A stretch of DNA of 64,000 nt, taken from JANQRZ01 sp965214485. GTDB taxonomy: Bacteria; Bacteroidota; Rhodothermia; Rhodothermales; JANQRZ01. Within the stretch, counting starts at the first letter, position 1; the number at the start of each line of letters is the position of its first letter. Below the pieces are notes generated by a model, which was given only the letters and a program-made list of their open reading frames with translations, made no database searches and was not told where the DNA came from. The stretch covers positions 310,001 to 374,000 of the forward strand of contig CBDCBW010000009.1 of the NCBI GenBank assembly GCA_965214485.1, given 5' to 3'. The translations under genes and the position numbers were made by a program. Positions 7,207-16,116 of the stretch are shown piece after piece.

Positions 7207-10200
7207 TACCAGCCCGGCGAGAAGTTGATGCCCCAGACGGTGGGCGTGCCCTGCCGCGAGACCGGGAGCGCGTAGTAGACCTCGAGGATCAGCGCGCCGA
7301 GGACGTTGACGCGGGCCGAGGCCCCGGCGCTGTAGACCGGCTTCGCCACGTCGAGCGACTGCCCGAGCGCATCCTCCTGCCCGAACTGGTTGAAGCTCGA
7401 GAAGCGGTCCCCCGTCTTCCCCCACGCCAGCCCCGCGTCGGCGAAGAGCGTCAGCTCGGTCGGGAGGTAGGGGAAGTTGATCAGGCCGAAGTCGCGCGTG
7501 CCGAAGAACGGGAGCCGGAGCTCGACGCTCCCCACGCCGATGCGGCTGCCGAAGAGGCGGTCTTCGAGGAAGTCGTCCTCTCCGGTCTCGGTCCACGTCG
7601 TGAAGCGGTAGCCGCGCACGAGGGTGCCGTAGCCCAGGTAGAGCGGGAAGAGGTCGCCGCTCCCGGAGTCCGGCCCGTAGCGCCCGTAGTGGAGCGCGCG
7701 CGCGGCGATCGTGAACGGCTTGGCGTAGAGGTAGCGCCGGTAGTCCGCGGTGGCGGTGAGGTAGTTCAGCGAGCCGGCGGTGCCGTCGATCCCGAAGCGG
7801 TAGCGCCCGCCGCGCACCGGGGAGGTGAAGCCGAAGAACGAGTAGTCGCCGACGTAAGCCACGCCGGCCTCGGCCAGGTGCCGGGAGGGGATGTCGATGT
7901 CCAGGTTCTCGCGCTCGAACCGCAGGCCGCCGCCGGAGTCGAGCGACGCCTGGTCGATCTCGAAGTCGTACCCGATGCGGCGGTAGCCGGCGCTGCCCTC
8001 GAAGCGGCGCGTCTGCGAGAGCGGGTAGGCCGCGATCCCGGCGACCTGCGTGAGGTAGATCCGCTGGTAGATGCGGGTCGGGATCAGGCACGCCTCCCCG
8101 TTGCCGTCGACGCAGTTGTCGATCTCGCCGACGGCCCCGAAGACCTGGAGGAACGGGATGTGGGCGACGGTGCCGCCCCAGTTGAGGCGGCGGCGCTGGT
8201 TGAGGTAGAACGCCTGCCCGCCGATGTCCTTGAACGAGCCGTTGGCCTGCACCGTCACCCCGACGATGTTGTTGCCGAGCACGTCCGAGAAGCGCATCGC
8301 CACGCCGCCGCCGACGCCGAAGCCGTAGTACGGGTCGTACCCCGCGCCGACCGTCGGCTGCGTCACGAAGTCGAGGCCGAGCTTGGGCTTGTAGGCGGTG
8401 TCGGGGAAGCTCCGCGTCTCCGGCAGGCCGGTGCCCTTGTCGGCGAGGTAGCCGTCCACCCTGCTCCGGTCGAGCGCGTCCACCGGCGGCAGGAGCCCGG
8501 CGACGAACGCGCCGTCGACCTCCGCCGCGGGCGACGGGGCGGCGTCCGCGAGCGGGCGGCCCTGCGCCTGAGCCGGCTCGAGCGCGTACACGTTGTAGCT
8601 CTGCGCCTCGAAGACCGAGAACATCACCAGGCCCGACTGCGCCGCGACCGACAGCGTCGGCGAGAGGTTCGTGATGCCGCTGACGCCGGTGGCGAGGTCG
8701 GTCACCTGGAAGACCTCGCCCGAGGCGACGTGGGTGCGGTAGACGTTCGAGAAGCCGCCCCGGTCGGAGACGAAGTAGAGGCTCTCGCCGTCGGGGCTGA
8801 ACTGCGGGTTGATGTGCTTCGCGCCCTCGAAGAGCGAGAGGAGCTGGACCTCGCTGGTGGCGAGGTCGTAGAGCGCGAGGCGCGGCTCGGCGGTCGCAAG
8901 GCGGTCGAACGAGGTCCCCGGCCCCCGGTCGGTGGCGAAGGCGAGCCGTTTGCCGTCGGGGCTCCACGCGGGCTGGAGGTCCATGTAGCGGTCATTCGTG
9001 AGCTGGCGCGCGGTGCCGCCCTCGACGTCGACGAGGTAGAGGTCCGAGAGCCCGCCCTTGATGCCGGTGAAGGCGATCTGGCGTCCGTCCGGGCTCCACG
9101 CCGGGTCCTTGATCGCGCCGATGCCGGAGACGCGGACGCGGCGCTCGATCTCGCGGCTCGCCACGTCGAGGACCGCGATCTCGTTGTCGCCCTCGACGAA
9201 GACGACGAAGGCGAACTTCTGGCCGTCGGGGCTCCAGGTGCCGGCCGAGTTGATGAACCGGAGCGCGTCGAGGTGCCCGTCCGAGGCCACCTTGTCGAGC
9301 TTCTTGATGACGGTGCCCGTGCGGGCGTCGGCGAGGAAGAGGTCGATTCCGAAGAGGTCGCGCTCGGAGAGGAACGCGACGTAGCGCCCGTCCGGGCTGA
9401 CGGCAGGCGAGATGTTGACGTGGCCGCCGTCGAGCTCGCGGGCGAGGAGCCGGCGGCCCGCCATCTCGGTCACGCCCAGCGAGTCGAGCCGCGCCTCGAG
9501 CTCGGCCACGTCGACGCGGTCCTCGTTGAGGTAGGGCGGGGCCTCGCGCTCGGCGACGAGCGGGCCGTAGGTCTCGGCCACGGCCCGGCCCCACCGCGCG
9601 CCGAGCGAGTCCGGCGTGAGGCCGGTCACCGAGACGATCGCCGAGTCGAGCGGCATCGAGAGCGAGGTCTTGAAGAGGTTCACCGCGCCCTCGTCGCCGT
9701 AGGTCCCGCCGACGTAGGCCCAGAAGGCCTGCCCGTAACGGTAGGGGAAGTAGCGCGGGTCGCGCGAGAGCTGCTCGAGCGTCGGGAAGGCGTCGCGGAG
9801 GACGGCGTCGCGCAGCCACATCGCCGTGTGCACATCCTCGCGCCCGACCGAGAGGTATTCGGCGAAGCCCTCGACGATCCACAGCGGCAGCCGGATGAAG
9901 TTCGAGAACTGCCCGCCGCGCTGCGACATGTCGTACTGGAACTGGTGGACGAGCTCGTGCCCGAGCACGTGGTCCGTGTCCTCGTACGACCCGGTGAGCG
10001 GCATCACGATCCGCTGCTTGAAGCCCTCGGTCACCCCGCCCGTGCCCTGCCCGATCTGCCCGCTGATGACGTTCGTCTGCTGGAAGTCCGCGTCGTCGGC
10101 GTAGAGGACGATGGCCTTGCGCTCGTCGAACTCGTGCTCGAGGATGCCTGAGAGGCGGGCGTACCAGCGCTCGGCCATGCGGGCGGCGTCGCGCACGCCC

Positions 10201-10439
10201 TGCTCCTCCTCGGGGTAGTAGTAGATGTCGAAGTGCTCGGTCTTGAGCACGCGGAAGTCGAAGTCGTCGTATTGGACCTTGTTGCGCCCGAAGTACTGCG
10301 CCGCCGCCTCTTGCACCGGGAGGGCGAAGAAGAGCGCGGCACCGAGGAGCGTGAAGAGCCGGGAGCTCGAAAGCCGGGAGCTCGAAAGCCGGAGGCTCGA
10401 AGGTCGAATGCTCAAAAGCCGGAGGGCCGAGGCGATCAT
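7206..10439 (-). CDS. Exported MA-clan metalloprotease / TolB-like propeller / outer-membrane barrel protein
   Basis: 1077 residues. After a signal region ending near A-A-A-Q comes a gluzincin-type domain with G-H-E-L-V-H-Q-F (HExxH) and a following I-V-E-G-F-A-E-Y that could supply the third zinc ligand. The middle has about five PD40/TolB-like blades marked by W-S-P-D-G or F-S-P-D-G and by L-x-F-V-S-D-R-G. The last ~350 residues alternate like a BamA/surface-antigen barrel and end in an aromatic residue (F-S-P-G-W). I infer an outer-membrane protein with a periplasmic or surface protease. The N terminus is unusual because a 15-bp repeat encodes part of the signal n-region. Confidence 0.8.
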   Translation of the reverse strand: MIASALRLLSIRPSSLRLSSSRLSSSRLFTLLGAALFFALPVQEAAAQYFGRNKVQYDDFDFRVLKTEHFDIYYYPEEEQGVRDAARMAERWYARLSGILEHEFDERKAIVLYADDADFQQTNVISGQIGQGTGGVTEGFKQRIVMPLTGSYEDTDHVLGHELVHQFQYDMSQRGGQFSNFIRLPLWIVEGFAEYLSVGREDVHTAMWLRDAVLRDAFPTLEQLSRDPRYFPYRYGQAFWAYVGGTYGDEGAVNLFKTSLSMPLDSAIVSVTGLTPDSLGARWGRAVAETYGPLVAEREAPPYLNEDRVDVAELEARLDSLGVTEMAGRRLLARELDGGHVNISPAVSPDGRYVAFLSERDLFGIDLFLADARTGTVIKKLDKVASDGHLDALRFINSAGTWSPDGQKFAFVVFVEGDNEIAVLDVASREIERRVRVSGIGAIKDPAWSPDGRQIAFTGIKGGLSDLYLVDVEGGTARQLTNDRYMDLQPAWSPDGKRLAFATDRGPGTSFDRLATAEPRLALYDLATSEVQLLSLFEGAKHINPQFSPDGESLYFVSDRGGFSNVYRTHVASGEVFQVTDLATGVSGITNLSPTLSVAAQSGLVMFSVFEAQSYNVYALEPAQAQGRPLADAAPSPAAEVDGAFVAGLLPPVDALDRSRVDGYLADKGTGLPETRSFPDTAYKPKLGLDFVTQPTVGAGYDPYYGFGVGGGVAMRFSDVLGNNIVGVTVQANGSFKDIGGQAFYLNQRRRLNWGGTVAHIPFLQVFGAVGEIDNCVDGNGEACLIPTRIYQRIYLTQVAGIAAYPLSQTRRFEGSAGYRRIGYDFEIDQASLDSGGGLRFERENLDIDIPSRHLAEAGVAYVGDYSFFGFTSPVRGGRYRFGIDGTAGSLNYLTATADYRRYLYAKPFTIAARALHYGRYGPDSGSGDLFPLYLGYGTLVRGYRFTTWTETGEDDFLEDRLFGSRIGVGSVELRLPFFGTRDFGLINFPYLPTELTLFADAGLAWGKTGDRFSSFNQFGQEDALGQSLDVAKPVYSAGASARVNVLGALILEVYYALPVSRQGTPTVWGINFSPGW
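10363..10422. repeat. 15-bp tandem repeat (gagctcgaaagccgg) x 4
   Basis: Two exact and two degenerate copies. The repeat lies inside the predicted N terminus of the minus-strand gene, where it encodes the R-L-S-S-S-R-L-S-S-S series before the hydrophobic core of the signal peptide. It looks like an intergenic element that has become part of the coding sequence. Confidence 0.8.
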
Positions 10440-10916
10440 AAAAGCCGGGAGTCAGCGTCGCGGCCCCGGTGAGGGCAGCGACAGGAACGAGGGGGGGTCT
10501 GTAAGAGCAGGCCGCGAGGCGGCAGCGAGTAACAAGGCGGTAGAGAACGGCCCTCCGAGGCGGAACAGTAGGCCGGCGGGCCGGGGCGCGCCGGACGACG
10601 ATGTACCCAATATCCCTTTCGGGGTTCTTGCGCCGCGCCGCGAAGTGGCTCGGTGGCAGGCAGCGGGCCGCGAGCGGTGGTGCACGGGCCGCGAGCCGGT
10701 GGGCACGGGGAGAACGCCCCGCGTGCCGCGAAGCGTACGGGGAGGAATGTCAAAGATGTGTAACACGCGAATCCCCGCAGTAGCGCCGGCGTGTAAGCGA
10801 AGCCCCGAAAGAAACGGCACTGAAAGAAACAGCACCGCTCCCGCGTTTCGTAGTCGTCCCCTCCTGTCCGGGGGGGATTCTTTGGACCCCATTGCTGAGC
10901 CTCTCCTGACCCTCCG
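10440..10916. other. 477-bp gap between divergent genes
   Basis: This stretch separates the protease/barrel gene (minus) from mrdA (plus), so it should contain both promoters. Short frames exist on both strands but show no signal peptide, domain or codon pattern that I can support. The only recognisable internal features are the GC-rich repeats CGGGCCGCGAGC(GG/CG). I see no RNA gene. Confidence 0.5.
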
Positions 10917-12764
10917 ATGAAACCAGACCCCACTGTCGTCAAGGAAAAAAGCGGCCTCCGGCTCGCCATCTTCTCCGGCCTCGTGCTGCTCGTGCTCGGC
11001 CTGCTGACGGTGCGCTTGGTGCAGATGCAGCTCCTCGACCGGAGCCAGTACACCGACGAGGCCCTCGCCAACTCGGTCGAGCAGAAGATCGTCGGCCCGG
11101 CGCGCGGGCTGATCTACGACCGCAACGGCATGCTCCTCGTCGACAACGAGCCGATCTACTCGGTGACGCTGACGCCGCGCTACTTCGAGCGCGAGAAGCT
11201 CGGCCTGCTCGCGCGCCTCGCCGGGGTCTCGGACTCGCTGGCCGAGGCGAAGTACGCCGAGATCAACGACTACTCGTCGTACAAGACCTCGCTCTTCCTC
11301 AAGGACATCCCGTTCCAGTCGTTCGCCCGCGTCAAGGAGGAGTCCTGGCGGCTCCCCGGCGTCGGCTTCGAGATCGCGCAGAAGCGCGGCTACCACACCG
11401 ACGCCCGCGCCTCGCACGCCCTCGGCTACGTCCGCGAGATCGACGACGACGAGCTCGAGCGCCGCCGCCAGGAGGGCTACCGGCTCGGCGACATCGTCGG
11501 CAAGGCGGGCGTCGAGAAGTCCTACGAGACCGTGCTGCGCGGGCGGCCCGGGCGCGAGTTCGTGCTCGTCAACGTCCACGGCATGGAGGTGATGCCCTAC
11601 GAGGAGGGGACCGAGAACATCGACCCGCAGAGCGGCTACGAGCTCCACCTGACGCTCGACGCGAAGGTCCAGGCCCTCGCCGAGAGCCTGATGGTGAACA
11701 TGCGCGGCGGGGCCGTCGCCCTCGACGTCAACACCGGCGGCATCATCGCGATGGCGAGCGCGCCGGACTACGACCCGACCAAGTTCGCCGGCCGCCTGAA
11801 CCAGGAGTTCGTCGACTACATCTACCGCAACGAGGCCAAGCCGCTCTTCAACCGCGCCACCCAGATGATGCAGCCGCCGGGCTCGACCTGGAAGCCGTTC
11901 ATGGCGGCGATCGCGCTCGAAGAGGGCATGATCACCGAGGACACCGACCTCTACTGCCCCGGCGGCTACCGCCTCGGCGGGCGGCTCTTCAAGTGCCACG
12001 GCGGCTCGCACGGCAACATCTCGGTCAAGCGCGCCATCCAGGTCTCGTGCAACACGTTCTTCTTCCGCCTGATGAACGACCGCATCAACGGCAAGCGGAT
12101 GGACCTCACGACCTGGGGCAACTGGGCCCGCCGCTTCGGCTTCGGCACGCTCGCCCCGCTGGACTTCCCCGACCAGAGCCCCGGCCTGATCCCGGACTCG
12201 TCGTACTACGACCGCATCTTCCCGCACGGCTGGGGGCCGGGCTACACCGTCAACCTCGGCATCGGGCAGGGCAACATGGGGACGACCCCGCTCCAGCTCG
12301 CCCGCTACACCGCCGCCGTCGCCACCGACGGCAAGCTGGTCACGCCGCACGTCGTCGACTACGAGGTGCACACCGAGACGGGCGAGCGGATCGAGCCGAA
12401 CCACCGAGTCCGGCAGATCCCGATCTCCGAGCACAACTTCGAGATCGTCAAGCGCGGCATGGAGCTCGTCGTCGAGGCCGGCACCGCGCGGCGCGCGCAG
12501 ATCGAGGGCATCGCGGTGGCGGGCAAGACGGGCACCTCCGAGAACCCGCACGGCAAGGACCACTCGGTCTTCATCGCCTACGCCCCGGCCGACGACCCGC
12601 AGATCGCCGTCGCCGTCATCATCGAGAACGCGGGCTACGGCTCGACCGCCGCCGCCCCGATCGCGAGCCTGATGATCGAGCAGGCCCTCACCGGCGAGAT
12701 CAAACGGCCCGAGCTCGTCGCCTTCACGCGGGCGCAGAAGAGCGCGCCGATCGAGACGAACTGA
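10917..12764 (+). CDS. mrdA: Penicillin-binding protein 2 (elongasome transpeptidase)
   Basis: 615 residues. It cross-links peptidoglycan during side-wall elongation. There is one membrane segment (about 15-38), a dimerisation/pedestal domain beginning near R-G-L-I-Y-D-R-N (63-70), and a transpeptidase domain with all three penicillin-binding motifs: S-T-W-K at 323-326 (Ser323 acylated), S-C-N at 377-379, and K-T-G-T at 537-540. rodA follows 57 bp downstream, separated by a palindrome. mreB/C/D are not in the window. Confidence 0.96.
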   Translation: MKPDPTVVKEKSGLRLAIFSGLVLLVLGLLTVRLVQMQLLDRSQYTDEALANSVEQKIVGPARGLIYDRNGMLLVDNEPIYSVTLTPRYFEREKLGLLARLAGVSDSLAEAKYAEINDYSSYKTSLFLKDIPFQSFARVKEESWRLPGVGFEIAQKRGYHTDARASHALGYVREIDDDELERRRQEGYRLGDIVGKAGVEKSYETVLRGRPGREFVLVNVHGMEVMPYEEGTENIDPQSGYELHLTLDAKVQALAESLMVNMRGGAVALDVNTGGIIAMASAPDYDPTKFAGRLNQEFVDYIYRNEAKPLFNRATQMMQPPGSTWKPFMAAIALEEGMITEDTDLYCPGGYRLGGRLFKCHGGSHGNISVKRAIQVSCNTFFFRLMNDRINGKRMDLTTWGNWARRFGFGTLAPLDFPDQSPGLIPDSSYYDRIFPHGWGPGYTVNLGIGQGNMGTTPLQLARYTAAVATDGKLVTPHVVDYEVHTETGERIEPNHRVRQIPISEHNFEIVKRGMELVVEAGTARRAQIEGIAVAGKTGTSENPHGKDHSVFIAYAPADDPQIAVAVIIENAGYGSTAAAPIASLMIEQALTGEIKRPELVAFTRAQKSAPIETN

Positions 12765-12768
12765 CCCG

Positions 12769-12795
12769 TAGGGGCGGGTTTCGAACCCGCCCCTA
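12769..12795. repeat. Palindrome TAGGGGCGGGTT-TCG-AACCCGCCCCTA, copy 1
   Basis: A perfect inverted repeat with 12-bp arms and a TCG loop in the mrdA-rodA gap. Two relatives occur in the window, at 23563-23591 and 50665-50693. It has no T-tract, so it is more likely a mobile-type (REP/MITE-like) palindrome or an RNA-processing hairpin than an intrinsic terminator. Confidence 0.9.
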
Positions 12796-12821
12796 TGCCA
12801 TCGTGAATCCACATCGCTCGT

Positions 12822-14093
12822 ATGAACCGACTCTGGTACCGAAACGTCGACTGGACCGTGATCGGGGCGTGGACGGGCTTGGTCGCCGTCGGCCTCACGG
12901 CGATCTTCAGCGCGACCCACGGCCCGGCGTCCGAGTTCCTGCTGGACTCGGTGCAGCGCAACTTCGACCGGCAGTTTATGTGGTTCGGGATTTCGGCGCT
13001 CGCCTTCGCCGTGATCCTGTTCGTCCCGGCGCGGGTGTGGGACCGGGCGGCCTACCCGGCGTACATCGCCGTCATCGCCCTGCTTCTGGGCACCCTCGCC
13101 TTCGGGCAGGTCATCAACGGGGCGAAGGCGTGGCTCGTCCTCGGGCCGATCCGCCTGCAGACGGCGGAGGTCGCGAAGATCGGCACCCTGCTGGCCGTGG
13201 CGAAGTTTCTGGCCTCGAAGCAGGCGCGGACGGGGCAGCTCCGCTACGCGCTCGTCGCGGTCGGGATCGTCTTGCTGCCGGTGGCGATCATCATCTTCCA
13301 GAACGAGACCGGCACGGCGCTGATCTTCCTGGCGATGATCCCGTTCGTGCTCTTCTGGGGCGGCGTGCCGCTCTCGCTGATGGCGCTGATGGTGGCCCCG
13401 GCGGTGGCGGGCTACCTCGCGGTGGTCCAAAACGACGCGGCCTTCCCGACCTACGTCCTCCTCTTCGCGCTCCTGTTCACGGCTGCTATCCTCGCCGCGA
13501 CGCGCAACAAGTGGTGGACCGGCGCGGCGTTCGCCTTCACCGGCGTCTTCGGAATGGTTGCCTGGTATGGGCTGACGGGTATCCTGAAGCCGCACCAGGT
13601 CAGCCGCATCATCGCCTTCACCAACCCCGAGGCGTTCGCCTCGACGGCGGGCTACCACGTCATCCAGTCGAAGGCGGCCATCGGGTCGGGCGGCCTCTTC
13701 GGCAAAGGCTACATGCAGGGCACGCAGACACAGCTCGCCTTCATCCCCGAGCAGTCGACGGACTTCATCTTCACGGTCGTCGGCGAGGAGTTCGGGTTCC
13801 TCGGGACGATGACGGTGCTCGCGCTCTTCGGCTACCTGCTGATCCGGCTGGCGTCGCTCGGGAGCTGGGCGGCGCACACGTTCATCAAGGTCTTCGCCGC
13901 AGGCGTGGCCGGGATTTTCCTGACCCACGTGGTCATCAACGTCGGGATGACGATCGGGGTGGTGCCGGTGATCGGGATTCCGCTGCCGCTGGTGTCCTAC
14001 GGCGGCTCGGCGCTCCTGGCGAACACTATCCTGGTGGCGATGGCCGTGGGCCTCTACGCCCGGCGCGACGAGTTCTCGATTTACAGATCGTGA
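12822..14093 (+). CDS. rodA: Peptidoglycan glycosyltransferase RodA
   Basis: 423 residues with about ten membrane spans, of the SEDS family. RodA polymerises lipid II into glycan strands in partnership with PBP2, whose gene lies immediately upstream. Recognisable SEDS features are N-G-A-K-A-W-L-V-L-G in the first half, F-I-F-T-V-V-G-E-E-F-G-F-L-G in the second, and I-P-L-P-L-V-S-Y-G-G-S near the C terminus. Length is a little above average. Confidence 0.95.
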   Translation: MNRLWYRNVDWTVIGAWTGLVAVGLTAIFSATHGPASEFLLDSVQRNFDRQFMWFGISALAFAVILFVPARVWDRAAYPAYIAVIALLLGTLAFGQVINGAKAWLVLGPIRLQTAEVAKIGTLLAVAKFLASKQARTGQLRYALVAVGIVLLPVAIIIFQNETGTALIFLAMIPFVLFWGGVPLSLMALMVAPAVAGYLAVVQNDAAFPTYVLLFALLFTAAILAATRNKWWTGAAFAFTGVFGMVAWYGLTGILKPHQVSRIIAFTNPEAFASTAGYHVIQSKAAIGSGGLFGKGYMQGTQTQLAFIPEQSTDFIFTVVGEEFGFLGTMTVLALFGYLLIRLASLGSWAAHTFIKVFAAGVAGIFLTHVVINVGMTIGVVPVIGIPLPLVSYGGSALLANTILVAMAVGLYARRDEFSIYRS

Positions 14094-14144
14094 CGAGCGA
14101 GGGTGGGCGTGGCGTAACTGCGACCTGCAGATACGGTGGGTTGG

Positions 14145-15620
14145 CTAGAGGTCGTCCGTCCCGAGGAACCGGGCTTCCAGTGCGTCCGCCTTGAGCGCGA
14201 GAGTCGCAGCCACGAGCCGGAGCGTCTCAGTTGAGACGTCCTGCTCGACCACAACCGATAGAGCGACGTGGAGCGGCTGGCCATCTTTGCCCCCAAAGAG
14301 TTGCGCCGACAGGCCGGGGAGATCGCCGCTGAGGCGCAACAGCTCCTCGGCTAGTCCTGCTGGCAGCCCTGTCATGTTCTGACCGACTAGCGCCCACACC
14401 TCATAGCTCGGTACGAGGATCAGTTCGGGTGCATAGGTCGAAATCCAGACTAGGTGATCTCGATCGTCCGTGGTAGTGAAGAGGAGTTGGTAGTCACCAT
14501 CATCGTCGAGAACGTATTGGTAGCCCGCCTCGTCTAGCAGCCGCTGAAGTCGTGGCGTGGCCCCGCCCTCCAGAAGCCGGAAGGAATTCAGGAAGCGGTC
14601 CGCGTCGGGGCCGGTCGGCTGGCGGCCCTCTGCTGCCACCGCGAACATGTAAAGGGTGGTGCCCGCGCCGAACATGCGCCACCGCCCGAAAACCGACTGG
14701 CTCGGGATGTTGATTTCGAATTGACGCCCTGGAACCCCCTCTAGCTCAATGCCCTGCACTCGGCCAACGGTGCCCCCAACATTCTGTGCGCCCCTCTGCT
14801 GAGACAAGTCATAAAACACTGCCAGATCGCTCGCGCTGAGGGTGTCGAAGTTTACCGCCCCTGCCAAGTGTATGACGATGTAGGCGTGCCCTTCCTCCTC
14901 AAGGATCTTCATGCTGACCGGGAGGCCGCTTTCATCGTTCTCCTGTTCCTGATCCTGTGGCGTGCCGGGGAAAGCAATGGAGTAGCCGCCTTCTTCGGAG
15001 ACGACCGACTGCCAGGCCTCATATTTTTTGACTCCGGCCTCAACAGCGAGGTTGAGGTGGTTCTCGGGCGGGGGAAGGATGCACGAGTAGGAGGCGCTGT
15101 ACGCGCAGTAGGGCGCGTAGGCCTTGTTGAAGTCGAGCACGACCGCGTCATCCTCCGGGATTCTCAAGTCGAGGTAGCGACCGGCACCGTAGGTCGTTTC
15201 GCCGCTGGTGGTGTCTTTGAACGGGACCGCGAGGTGGTCGGCATAGGCCGGGTCCTCAGGTGGAATCACGCTCTGGAAGGCCGTAAGCGTAGCGGGCTTC
15301 CCTTCTAGCTCGAAGTGCAGCGTGCCGAAGCGCCGGTAGTCGCGCATGTCCCCGTCCGACGTGCCAATTTTGATCGGCTTACGGTCCTCGATGCGCTCGA
15401 AGCGTGCGGTGACGCGGTAGGCAGGGTCCACGGCATAGTAGTCCAGACCGGGAAACGCGGCGACCTCAGACGGCTGCATCGGCGAGGTGGCAGGGTCGAG
15501 AAAGGCGGCGTGGATGGAATCGCGGTGCGCTTGGATGGAGGCTTCGTAGCTGCTCGGCGTCTGCGCGCGCACGAGTGCTGGCAAAGCGAGAGACAGGGTG
15601 ATAAGCGCGAAACGGTTCAT
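14145..15620 (-). CDS. Exported DUF1684 protein with extra C-terminal domains
   Basis: 491 residues. A signal peptide ends near V-R-A-Q (about residue 20). Residues ~28-215 match DUF1684: R-F-G-T-L-H-F, A-G-R-Y-L-D, L-D-F-N-K-A-Y-A-P-Y-C-A-Y-S and P-P-x-E-N. The function of DUF1684 is not established. The remaining ~270 residues are not part of the usual family. A middle section (Y-S-I-A-F-P-G-T-P) and a final section (L-L-D-E-A-G-Y-x-Y-x-L-D-D-D-G-D-Y) look like separate alpha/beta domains, the last resembling YbjN-type folds. Base composition is less GC-rich than its neighbours, which may mean later acquisition. Confidence 0.75.
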   Translation of the reverse strand: MNRFALITLSLALPALVRAQTPSSYEASIQAHRDSIHAAFLDPATSPMQPSEVAAFPGLDYYAVDPAYRVTARFERIEDRKPIKIGTSDGDMRDYRRFGTLHFELEGKPATLTAFQSVIPPEDPAYADHLAVPFKDTTSGETTYGAGRYLDLRIPEDDAVVLDFNKAYAPYCAYSASYSCILPPPENHLNLAVEAGVKKYEAWQSVVSEEGGYSIAFPGTPQDQEQENDESGLPVSMKILEEEGHAYIVIHLAGAVNFDTLSASDLAVFYDLSQQRGAQNVGGTVGRVQGIELEGVPGRQFEINIPSQSVFGRWRMFGAGTTLYMFAVAAEGRQPTGPDADRFLNSFRLLEGGATPRLQRLLDEAGYQYVLDDDGDYQLLFTTTDDRDHLVWISTYAPELILVPSYEVWALVGQNMTGLPAGLAEELLRLSGDLPGLSAQLFGGKDGQPLHVALSVVVEQDVSTETLRLVAATLALKADALEARFLGTDDL

Positions 15621-15660
15621 AACCTACAGTCGTGTGAATAGTCGGATCAGTAAGGAAACC

Positions 15661-16116
15661 CTACTCGCGCTCGTAAACGGTCCGCCGACCGCGCGGGTCG
15701 GTGAAGACGAGGCGGCCGTCGGTGCGAAGACCGAGCCGCGCCTCGCCCGGCAGGTCGTCGAAGGCGAGGCGGGAGCCGGTGATGCGGCCGGCGTAGGTTT
15801 CGGGCTCGGTCCCGGCGCGGCGGTCCTCGCCGGAGAGCATCGCCGCGCCGCCGCGCTCCACCGTGAGGTGCCGGACGAGGAGGCCGCTGCGGAGGTCGCC
15901 GTCCGCCTCCGGCTCGTCGAGCGCGCCGACGGCGACCCACGTGCCGAGGACGGAGACGCCGTCGAGCAGCACGTCGGCACCGGGCGAGGGGTCGGCGGCG
16001 GGCGGCGCGGACGGCGGCGGGTCGCCGGTGACCCCGCCACCCGACGTGCGCGGCGGCGAGGAGGTGACGCACCCGGCGACGAGGGCGGCGAGCAGAACGA
16101 AGGCGGAGAGGCGCAT
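15661..16116 (-). CDS. Small putative lipoprotein, unknown function
   Basis: 151 residues. The N terminus is a lipoprotein signal with lipobox L-V-A-G-C (Cys16). A Pro/Ser/Gly-rich linker (about 18-47) follows, then a compact domain with V-L-G-T-W-V-A-V-G-A-L and G-R-I-T-G-S-R-L-A-F-D. This suggests a small beta-barrel or META-like fold, but I cannot name a family. It is downstream of the DUF1684 gene on the opposite side of a 40-bp gap, same strand. Confidence 0.65.
   Translation of the reverse strand: MRLSAFVLLAALVAGCVTSSPPRTSGGGVTGDPPPSAPPAADPSPGADVLLDGVSVLGTWVAVGALDEPEADGDLRSGLLVRHLTVERGGAAMLSGEDRRAGTEPETYAGRITGSRLAFDDLPGEARLGLRTDGRLVFTDPRGRRTVYERE

Noticed and set aside
6025..8967. 980-codon open frame fusing pyrD with upstream sequence
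   Set aside because: Only the last third is PyrD. The rest is an out-of-frame reading of the protease/barrel gene.
10601..10783. 60-codon frame in the gap before mrdA
   Set aside because: No signal, domain or conservation is visible, and its basic composition is that of random GC-rich DNA.
12769..12795. Possible tRNA T-arm (GGTTTCGAACC)
   Set aside because: The palindrome resembles a T-arm, but no acceptor, D or anticodon arm can be drawn around any of the three copies.
10452..13928. 1158-codon open frame on the minus strand opposite mrdA and rodA
   Set aside because: It is a shadow of two certain genes on the other strand, rich in Arg, His, Asp and Glu with no domain; long antisense frames are expected at this GC content.
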